Origin: Kiritimatiellia bacterium
GTDB lineage: Bacteria; Verrucomicrobiota; Kiritimatiellia; RFP12; UBA1067
Assembly: GCA_017403825.1 (NCBI GenBank)
Contig: JAFRDO010000031.1
Coordinates: forward strand, 1 to 53,044
DNA length: 53,044 nucleotides
Reading direction: 5' to 3'
Below the pieces are notes generated by a model, which worked only from the letters and a program-made list of their open reading frames with translations, ran no database searches and was not told the DNA's origin. This document shows positions 7,822 to 15,044 of the stretch, one piece after another. The translations under genes and the position numbers were made by a program. Within the stretch, counting starts at the first letter, position 1. Every line of letters begins with the position of its first letter.

Positions 7822-9588
7822 ATGAAATCCGTACTCTTGATGTTTGCCGCCGCGGCGACTGCCGTTCTCATCGGCTGCACTACCTGCGTCAGCGATTGTG
7901 AAAAGAAGAGCGCTTGCGAGAAGAAGTGTTCGTGCGAGAAGTGCGCTTGCGGTCAGAAGTGCGCTTGCGGCCAGAAGTGCGCGAAGGCGGCGTCGCGTCC
8001 GCTCAGCCCCAGCTGCCGCACGTCGTCGAAGCTCCCCTACAAGCTGGGCGTCGCCCGCTACACCCTGCACAAGCAGAAGTTCTGCCGCGCGCTTGAGATG
8101 CTGCAGGACATGGACGTCCACTACATGGGCCTCATGGAGGGGTCGATCAAGTTTGACGCCAGCGATGCGGAGATTGCCGAGTACAAGGCTAAGGCCGCCA
8201 AGTTCGGCGTCGAAGTCGTTTCGCTCGGGCCGCTCTACTACTCGACGGAGGGGGAGCTTGTCGCCGCGTGCAAGTTTGCGAAGCGCTACGGCATGAAGTA
8301 CATTTCCGTCGTGCCGTTCGAGCAGAACCCTAAGTGGAAGGAAGGAATGCCGGGGCGCGAGCGTCGGCTCGAGAGCGACAAGATGATGGACCTCCTCGAG
8401 AAGTACTGCCGCGAGTACGACCTCAGGGCGGCGGTGCACAACCACGGGCCGGACAACGCGTTCCTCTATCCGACTGCCGAGTCGGCGCTTAAGCGCATCG
8501 GCAACCGCGACAAGCGCCTTGGCGTCTGCCTTGACGTTGGCCACGAGCGCAGGGCCGGGCTCGATCCCGTGGAGTTCATCCGCAAGAACGGCGACCGCGT
8601 CGTCGAGGTGCATCTCAAGAACATCAAGATCGATCCTGTCAAGAACTTCGCGAAGGAAGGGCCGCGCGGAGAGCTGGACGTTCCCGGCATCCTGAAGGCG
8701 CTTGCCGAGGTCGGCTTCGACGGCTACTGCCTCGTCGAGTACGAGAAGGACTTCGAGCAGCTCGAGGTTCCGCTCGCCGAGTCGATCGGCTACTACCGCG
8801 GCGTGATGGACGCCATCAAGGTCGCGCCGAAGATGATGCCGGTGCCGGAGGGCGCGAACACACTCACCGACGCCGAGAAGGCCGAGGGCTACGAGCTTCT
8901 CTTCGACGGCAAGGCGCTGCCTGCGGACAAGTGGGTCGGCGTGCGCAACAACTGCGAGACCTTCCCCGACAAGGGCTGGTTCGTCAAGGACGGCTGCCTC
9001 ACGATGCGTCCGCAGCACTTCATCAGCGACGACGGTTCCTGGGGCGACCTGCCGCCGGAGGACATGAAGCTCGGCGGCGGCGGCGACATCGTGACGAAGA
9101 AGATGTACACCGACTTCGCGTTCAAGTTCGACTTCCGCCTGACCCCGAAGGCGAACTCTGGCGTCAAGTACTTCTACGACGAGAAGCTCAACAAGGGCAC
9201 GTGCGAGGAGTACCAGGTCCTTGACTCCGGGCACCCGGACTATACGAAGGGCAAGGACGGCAACCGCCAGGTCGCCGCGCTCTACGACCTCATTCCGGCG
9301 CCGCTCGCCGAGAAGGCCGTCAAGCCGGTCGGCCAGTGGAACAGCGGCATGGTGGTCTCGAAGGGCAGCAAGGTCGAGCACTGGCTCAACGGCGTGAAGG
9401 TTCTCGAGTACGAGCGCGGCAGCGAGAGCTTCCGCAAGGCTGTGGACGAGTCGAAGTACAAGACGTGGGGCGTCGACGCCGCGGGCAATCCGCAGCGCTG
9501 GGGCGAACTCAAGTCCGGCCGCCTGCTTCTGCAGGACCACACCGACTCCACCGTCTCGTTCTGCAACCTGAAGGTCAAGGCGCTCTGA
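7822..9588 (+). CDS. Lipoprotein: sugar isomerase + DUF1080 fusion
   Basis: A 588-residue exported fusion. The first 19 residues are a lipoprotein signal (VLIGC, Cys19). Residues 22-65 form an unusual Cys-rich linker, with repeated CxCGQKC units. Residues about 70-335 form a sugar phosphate isomerase/epimerase (AP-endonuclease-2-like) TIM barrel with AVHNHGPDN, LDVGHE and VEVHLKNI metal-ligand strands. Residues about 350-588 are a DUF1080/3-keto-disaccharide hydrolase-type beta-sandwich ('ELLFDGKALPADKWVG', 'NSGVKYFYDEK', 'NGVKVLEYERG'). DUF1080 proteins hydrolyse 3-keto-glycosides made by Gfo/Idh enzymes, which fits the gene before it. An AAGGAG ribosome binding site precedes the ATG. The pair may carry out oxidation-assisted glycoside cleavage outside the cytoplasm. 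Confidence 0.9.
   Translation: MKSVLLMFAAAATAVLIGCTTCVSDCEKKSACEKKCSCEKCACGQKCACGQKCAKAASRPLSPSCRTSSKLPYKLGVARYTLHKQKFCRALEMLQDMDVHYMGLMEGSIKFDASDAEIAEYKAKAAKFGVEVVSLGPLYYSTEGELVAACKFAKRYGMKYISVVPFEQNPKWKEGMPGRERRLESDKMMDLLEKYCREYDLRAAVHNHGPDNAFLYPTAESALKRIGNRDKRLGVCLDVGHERRAGLDPVEFIRKNGDRVVEVHLKNIKIDPVKNFAKEGPRGELDVPGILKALAEVGFDGYCLVEYEKDFEQLEVPLAESIGYYRGVMDAIKVAPKMMPVPEGANTLTDAEKAEGYELLFDGKALPADKWVGVRNNCETFPDKGWFVKDGCLTMRPQHFISDDGSWGDLPPEDMKLGGGGDIVTKKMYTDFAFKFDFRLTPKANSGVKYFYDEKLNKGTCEEYQVLDSGHPDYTKGKDGNRQVAALYDLIPAPLAEKAVKPVGQWNSGMVVSKGSKVEHWLNGVKVLEYERGSESFRKAVDESKYKTWGVDAAGNPQRWGELKSGRLLLQDHTDSTVSFCNLKVKAL
7940..7985 (+). repeat. 18-bp tandem repeat coding Cys-rich linker
   Basis: Two and a half copies of an 18-base unit (tgcgcttgcggYcagaag) lie head to tail inside the preceding lipoprotein gene and encode repeats of C-A-C-G-Q-K. 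The copies differ by one base, so the expansion is recent or maintained. Confidence 0.7.
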
Positions 9589-10052
9589 CGCGCCGGCCGC
9601 AATGGCGCGAGCCGGTGGCGTCTCGGGTTGAGTGATTTCTCGCGCCTTGCTTGGGAGCTGGCGCGACGGCTTGATGCCGAATGATCTTTGACATACTCCC
9701 GGAGCCCCAAGCGCTCCGGGACCGGCGGCACGCATAAGCGGAGTCCGCCAGAGGCGGGTGGCAACATCCGTCGAAGTCCTCCATAGCCGCATCTGCGGCA
9801 AATGGGGACGACGTACGCAATCTTGCGTATTTGGCTTTGAGAAAAAACGACCAAATTTCATTCAAAGAGGCCGAGTATGTGAGATGCGCTACGTGTGCAA
9901 TGCACACGTGGTGTGTCTTATATTCGTGTTTCTTTGTAGGCGCTTGGTCGTGCCTTTCTCAAAACATGGATCTACAGGCACGCCACGTTCTCTTTTCCGC
10001 GCCTTGACGGGGGTGGCCTTTGTGAGACGAGGCGCAGAAAGGGAACTAGGGT
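9589..10052. other. 464-bp intergenic region at left island boundary
   Basis: No gene is supported here. It contains several short inverted repeats: CCCGGAGC/GCTCCGGG (9698-9705/9713-9720), GCCGCA/TGCGGC (9786-9791/9794-9799), TACGCAA/TTGCGTA (9814-9820/9823-9829) and the 19-bp palindrome at 9891-9909. Base composition shifts from G+C-rich before about 9780 to more A+T-rich after about 9820, consistent with the edge of an acquired segment. An open frame of 122 codons beginning at 9758 has no recognisable features and overlaps the start of the Z1 gene, so it is not annotated. Confidence 0.5.
9891..9909. promoter_or_regulatory. 19-bp perfect palindrome, candidate operator
   Basis: ACGTGTGCA, a central A, then TGCACACGT: nine-base perfect arms. 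It overlaps a possible -35 box GTGCAA (9895-9900), which stands 18 bases before TATATT (9919-9924). A dimeric regulator bound here would block the promoter for the Z1 operon. No obvious transcription-factor gene lies in the operon, so the regulator would act in trans or be one of the large proteins. Confidence 0.5.
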
Positions 10053-13000
10053 ATGGATTTGAACATGCTTCATTCGCTTGGATTCTATATCCAAGTCAAG
10101 CGCAGCACGGGTGCGACAAAGGCTGATTTCGAGAGTGCCCCAGATTATCATGATTTTCTGAAGGATATTGAGCAGACGGCGGTCGGCGGTGCCATGTTCG
10201 GCGGGTTCACAGCAGAAAAGCCTTTGATTCCGCTCGACGACATAACGCTGACTCAGGTTCAATATGGCGACGCCATAACGCAGATGTTTGACGGAGGTCT
10301 TGCGTGCATGCAACTGTCCCTGCCGTATCCGCCTTTGCCTGTCGTAACTGCGCCCCAGCCGGATATATCCTATTTTCAGAACTACCTTGAGACGATTGAC
10401 GGCGACCCGCGCACGAAATCTGACGTAGAGTCTGTTATGGAGCGAATAAACTCGTTGCTTGCCGAGAAGAATGCCAGTGAACAGCGAGTTAACGGACTTG
10501 TCGTAGGACGCGTTCAGTCTGGCAAGACACGCAACTACGTCGGTCTCATGCTCAAGGCGGTTGACGAAGGATGGAACGTCATTATAGTACTTACTAGTTC
10601 CAACACCGCGCTGGCCGATCAGACCGAAGGGCGAATAAAGGAGGATTTTGCCAAGTCCGCAGTGCATTCCCAGATACCGCTCGTGTTCCGCAGTCAGAAC
10701 GCAGCGATTTCGCCTACGCATCTTCTTTCTCCTGGCAACATCTCGTTCTATTGGGGTGTGGCGATGAAGGAGAGTCACAACCTTGAGAATCTGCTTGTTT
10801 GGCTTCGCCAGAATGCGGATATAGCCCCGAAGATGCGCATCATGATCATCGACGACGAGGCCGACAACGCGACACCTGACTCCAACACGAGAAAGAACAT
10901 CCAGCTTTCAGAAAGCGAGATCGACGAACTCGTGGAGGCGATCCGCGAAGAAGACGGAGATGGCAGGAACTATTCATGGCTTGCAGATTGGATCGTGTCG
11001 ATACAGGACGACTTGACAGCAAAGCAGACGGGAGCTGAGAACGACCCCGGCTCCAAGGACGATGAACGCATCAAGGCGCTGAGCACGATTCTCCGACAAG
11101 GCGGAATGACAGTCGCGGAGAAATGCAATGCAATTCTAGGCAATGATGAATTTTGCGAACTGCTTAACCTAGGGACGTATCATGAAGGCGACGAGCTTGT
11201 TGACTTGAAGCAGGACATCCTGCATTATTTCAACGGTAAAGGAAAAGGATTTCGGTCCGCAGGAACGTTCCTCAAGTTCCTCAATACGCTGCTTGCGATT
11301 GCGGTTGAGAGAAGTGCCATCAACAAGAAGATTTGCGAGTTGATAGACCGCGTGCAGGGGAACGACGGGTACACTTTCCAGTTTGGTCGTTGCGCCTACG
11401 TTGCCTACACGGCAACTCCCTACGCGAACATCCTCAACGAGCGTCCGGGCGAGACGCCGCTTTACGCCGACTTCATCAAGTCGTTGACGACATCTCCACA
11501 ATACTTCGGGTTGGACAAGATATTCGGTCGCGACTACAAGAAACCGAAGCCCAATATGGGCATAGTCGAGGACATTCTCGACGATGAGAAGCGGTATATC
11601 CTCAATCCGCTCCAAGAGCTGAAAGACCCGCAGACTGGCAAGATACTTGAAGTAGAAATAGGAGCCGACCTCAGATGCAGCTGTGCAAAGGAGGGGAAGG
11701 AGCTGCCCTGGACGTCTATGACGACGGCGATTGCATGGGCGTTCTGCACTGCCGGTGCAAGACGCCACCGCAGGTTGACTAAAGTGGTTCCGGGAATTGA
11801 GAACGACAGTTCGCTTTCTGCAGACGAGAAATCCAGGAAACTGAAGCGCCTCGACCATCGCTGGACGACCATGATGGTTAATCTTTCCATGAAGACAACG
11901 ACACACGGGGATCTTCATGAGAAGATAACGGCATATCTTACCTATCGTTGCGCTGCGCTTGAAAGCAAGCAGTTGTTCATCGACGAATGCAGTCAGACTT
12001 GGGACACTTTGACCAAGGCTTACGCAAAGGCAGACTTTGACAAGTCTTTCAATGACGGAACAGATGAGACGTATGGCGAGATCGAAGATTATCCGCAATG
12101 GAGCGAAATCGCTGACGACGTGCGGTACTTCATCGACGGGTGGAACGACAACCGCGTCCATGCCATTGTCATCAACTCGGATTTGAATCACGGCGTGAAC
12201 CATGCTGCGCAGAACCGCTACAATCAGGCAGAGGGCTACGCGAACACGCTGCCGGACGACCATCTCTGGATCGTAATAGGCGGCAACACCATTGGTCGCG
12301 GACTCACCTTGACTGGCCTTACCGTAAGCTACTTCGATCGCGTGAGAAAGACTGTCGCCGTCGATACGATGACGCAGATGGGCCGTTGGTTCGGCTACAG
12401 GAAGTTTTATGAGCTTCTCCCGCGCGTCTGGATGACGTCAGACACTGTCAAGGAGATGAAGCGCACGGCTTACATAGAGGGGTCCATGCATGAAAATATG
12501 AGAGAGAAGTTCAATCAAGGCTGTTCCCCCAGCGACCCCGCCCACTATATGAAGATTTATTGCTGGACGCGAAAACTGACCGGCAGGGCTCGTGCGCAGG
12601 CTTCCTTGTCCGGTTCCATGGGGTTGATGTCAACCACCGACAAGATTTCTATAAAACAGAACGACGTCAGCGCTATCTATGACCTCGCGCATGGTTTCGT
12701 CAATGGACTTGGTCCGCAAGTCGTCCGGGATGAGGCGGAATATGGAAAGTACGGCAAGTTCCCGTTGTGGGCAAACGTTGATAAATATGCTGTCAAGCAG
12801 TATCTCGAATCTCTCTTGCCTTACTGTCCGGAAGACACGAAACGCGTGCTCAAGGCCGTCATGCGAGAAATCGATGTTACCGAATCCGACGATCCGCAGA
12901 ACCTGAAATGGTGCGTAGTGATCGGCGAGCCGGCGGCACATCGCGGCGAGTCGTATCTGATTGTCGATGGATGTCCGAAGATTTTTAGCGGCAATCCGGA

Positions 13001-13967
13001 GACGGCCAAGACGGATTCCGGCGTGGCACGTTACGGTTCCGTCCGTTCAGACATGGCGTTCTATGCCATGATTCCTCAATGGTGCATAAATTACACTGAT
13101 GCCGAAATGGTCGAGGACGGCATGGCCGATGTCATCAAGAAGGCCAAAGACGTCAATGGCAATCCGCTGCCCGTCGTGTCGAATGTTCTTGCAGGATACG
13201 ACGGCGCGACGCTTGAAGACAAACTTCGAGCCATGGTCAAGGATGTCAAGGACCATCCCGAAAAGCCGGTGCCGTCTGCCGTCAGAGGTTGCCTCAAGGA
13301 AGGCGAGCGCAACCGTTCGACTATCGAATACCGCGAGGCGGTCTATTCTGCTGCCGGACACAAGAATCCCATCTTGCAGCTTTATCTGCTTACGCCGCCG
13401 AACGGCGCCGATCCAACCGACAAGCCGTTGATCGCCCATGCTTTCTATTGGCCGGGACACAGCCCTGACGATTTCAGCCTTGTCTCCATTGGCATGAAAC
13501 CCGAGCCGAAGAACCCTACTCTGAAACAGTTTTTCAAGCAGGTGGAAGACGTGCTTGCTCAGAATGGTTTTCCAATGTCGGTTCAGCGGTTGAAGGCAAA
13601 GGTACTGGAAGCGTTTCCTGGGTGCAAGGAATCGTTCTTCGATGCTCACATTGCGCAGATTGACGGCGGCGCCAAATACGCTAAAGTACCTGGAAAGGAC
13701 GCCTATTACCATATGGACTGGACTCTTGATCCTGTCGTGCAGATACGGCAGTTCGTTCTGGAACGCGCGGCAGAAATCCTCCTCGACCACCAGCCGCACG
13801 AGCGGAATGCGCTGGCCGGGCAGATTTTTGCAGAAAACCCGAGACTGGAAGGCTTGTTCAATCCGGAGTCCAGCGCCGACAAGAGTGCCACTTTCGTTGA
13901 CGCGCTTCTTCCGCAGTTCGGCATCATGAAGGTCTGCGGCAAGCCGATCACATACCAAATACCTTGA
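10053..13967 (+). CDS. Z1-domain P-loop ATPase/helicase-like protein
   Basis: A 1304-residue protein of the Z1 family, derived from superfamily II helicases and found in RM-like and anti-phage operons. Visible motifs: Walker A GRVQSGKT (about residues 152-159), Walker B IIDDEAD (about 266-272), and the Z1 hallmark 'GGNTIGRGLTLTGL' (about 743-756) followed by the motif VI-like QMGRWFGYR (about 774-782), which holds arginine-finger candidates. Residues 900-1304 form a long C-terminal region without recognised motifs. It is the first gene of a four-gene operon; the next gene begins 21 bases later, which is the usual Z1-PD-(D/E)XK arrangement. Its likely role is ATP-driven DNA translocation or remodelling. 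G+C is visibly lower than in the flanking sugar genes. Confidence 0.9.
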   Translation: MDLNMLHSLGFYIQVKRSTGATKADFESAPDYHDFLKDIEQTAVGGAMFGGFTAEKPLIPLDDITLTQVQYGDAITQMFDGGLACMQLSLPYPPLPVVTAPQPDISYFQNYLETIDGDPRTKSDVESVMERINSLLAEKNASEQRVNGLVVGRVQSGKTRNYVGLMLKAVDEGWNVIIVLTSSNTALADQTEGRIKEDFAKSAVHSQIPLVFRSQNAAISPTHLLSPGNISFYWGVAMKESHNLENLLVWLRQNADIAPKMRIMIIDDEADNATPDSNTRKNIQLSESEIDELVEAIREEDGDGRNYSWLADWIVSIQDDLTAKQTGAENDPGSKDDERIKALSTILRQGGMTVAEKCNAILGNDEFCELLNLGTYHEGDELVDLKQDILHYFNGKGKGFRSAGTFLKFLNTLLAIAVERSAINKKICELIDRVQGNDGYTFQFGRCAYVAYTATPYANILNERPGETPLYADFIKSLTTSPQYFGLDKIFGRDYKKPKPNMGIVEDILDDEKRYILNPLQELKDPQTGKILEVEIGADLRCSCAKEGKELPWTSMTTAIAWAFCTAGARRHRRLTKVVPGIENDSSLSADEKSRKLKRLDHRWTTMMVNLSMKTTTHGDLHEKITAYLTYRCAALESKQLFIDECSQTWDTLTKAYAKADFDKSFNDGTDETYGEIEDYPQWSEIADDVRYFIDGWNDNRVHAIVINSDLNHGVNHAAQNRYNQAEGYANTLPDDHLWIVIGGNTIGRGLTLTGLTVSYFDRVRKTVAVDTMTQMGRWFGYRKFYELLPRVWMTSDTVKEMKRTAYIEGSMHENMREKFNQGCSPSDPAHYMKIYCWTRKLTGRARAQASLSGSMGLMSTTDKISIKQNDVSAIYDLAHGFVNGLGPQVVRDEAEYGKYGKFPLWANVDKYAVKQYLESLLPYCPEDTKRVLKAVMREIDVTESDDPQNLKWCVVIGEPAAHRGESYLIVDGCPKIFSGNPETAKTDSGVARYGSVRSDMAFYAMIPQWCINYTDAEMVEDGMADVIKKAKDVNGNPLPVVSNVLAGYDGATLEDKLRAMVKDVKDHPEKPVPSAVRGCLKEGERNRSTIEYREAVYSAAGHKNPILQLYLLTPPNGADPTDKPLIAHAFYWPGHSPDDFSLVSIGMKPEPKNPTLKQFFKQVEDVLAQNGFPMSVQRLKAKVLEAFPGCKESFFDAHIAQIDGGAKYAKVPGKDAYYHMDWTLDPVVQIRQFVLERAAEILLDHQPHERNALAGQIFAENPRLEGLFNPESSADKSATFVDALLPQFGIMKVCGKPITYQIP

Positions 13968-13988
13968 GGTAAAAGAAAGACGAATGCA

Positions 13989-14996
13989 ATGAACAATCAG
14001 AGCGAGGCCGAGAAGTTTCTTGAAAAAAAGAAGGCTGTCGTCTTCCGGGCGACGACCATGAAGTCCGGAGAAGTCGTGCAGTTCGACGACTTTCTCTTCT
14101 TCCGTCGCGGCGACCGGGTGGGCGCGGCGATTTCGACTGGCGAGAGCGCCATCAACATCCACAACGTCCATCCCGGGCGCAGCTATTCGCTTGACGGCGA
14201 CGGCGCGCTTCCGCTTGTGCCGGGCAACTTCTTGACCCTTACGGCAGATTTGTCGAGCGTCAATCTTGCGGATCCCGTCAAGGTGGAGGAGTTCGCGAAC
14301 CGCATCCTCAGTTTCGTCAGAACAGAGGACGGCAACCGCGAAGCGCTTCTTTCCGATCCGTGGGCGTGGGCGGAGAAGGTAATCGAGATGTCAGGCGACA
14401 AGGTTTCCGACGTGCGCCCGTATCCGATGATTGCGGAGCTTTGTCTTGTGAACGCGCTTCGCTCCGCAGGGCTTCTCACCGACGTCAAGCATGAATACCG
14501 CGGACCCGACGCGGGAATCCATGACTTTGAATTGCCGTTCATGTCGCTGGAATGTAAAGCGCATCTTCATGGTGACCCCGAAGCGAAGAAGGGCGAGATT
14601 GTCGTCTCCAGCGAATACCAGTTGAGCCGAACGGGGGCGAAGCCGCTGTATGTCGTCTATTTCCCGATGGAGGACTCCGGCGATCTCACGCTGGAGAAAT
14701 GCGTTGCGGCGTTCGGCGAGCCACGGCAGGACATATTGGAGAAGTTGAAACTTGGTAAATTCGTTGAAGGCGACTTCTCATGGCAAAGGCCTTATCACAT
14801 TCTCGGACAACCGCTCGTGTTCGAGATCAACGACTCATTTCCGCGCATCACGCCTGCGCAGTTCCCGAACGGGCAGTTTCCGAGCGGCATAACGAAGCTT
14901 GTTTATGCGGTCAGTCTCAAGAACCTGCCGTCTTGTCCGCTTGATGCGTTCATAGCGGCTATGAAGGGCGGAGAAAAGCCTGAGTTCAAAGTGTGA
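13989..14996 (+). CDS. PD-(D/E)XK nuclease-like protein (DUF4420-like)
   Basis: A 335-residue protein. Its middle part carries a restriction-endonuclease-like core: a helix with Glu in MIAELCLVNAL (about residues 149-159), then D179 in 'GIHDFEL', then E188-C-K190 in SLECKAH, giving the D...ExK metal-binding signature. The N-terminal part is beta-rich (DFLFFRRGDRVG). Proteins of this type regularly follow Z1 ATPases in defence cassettes, often under the name PD-(D/E)XK motif protein (PF14390-type); the match here is by motif and neighbourhood, not by search. It would be the DNA-cleaving component of the system. The gap to the preceding gene is 21 bases and to the methyltransferase 48 bases. 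Confidence 0.8.
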   Translation: MNNQSEAEKFLEKKKAVVFRATTMKSGEVVQFDDFLFFRRGDRVGAAISTGESAINIHNVHPGRSYSLDGDGALPLVPGNFLTLTADLSSVNLADPVKVEEFANRILSFVRTEDGNREALLSDPWAWAEKVIEMSGDKVSDVRPYPMIAELCLVNALRSAGLLTDVKHEYRGPDAGIHDFELPFMSLECKAHLHGDPEAKKGEIVVSSEYQLSRTGAKPLYVVYFPMEDSGDLTLEKCVAAFGEPRQDILEKLKLGKFVEGDFSWQRPYHILGQPLVFEINDSFPRITPAQFPNGQFPSGITKLVYAVSLKNLPSCPLDAFIAAMKGGEKPEFKV

Positions 14997-15044
14997 ATTT
15001 TCTCCCGCGGAGAGGGGGTCGCAGATGGAAAAGGAGTTTGTGAA

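Noticed and set aside
9698..9720. Hairpin CCCGGAGC/GCTCCGGG as an intrinsic terminator
   Set aside because: No T-run follows the stem; it may still be a structural repeat.
9758..10126. A 122-codon open frame upstream of the Z1 gene
   Set aside because: It runs through the palindromes and the presumed promoter, overlaps the Z1 start and has no ribosome binding site or recognisable feature.
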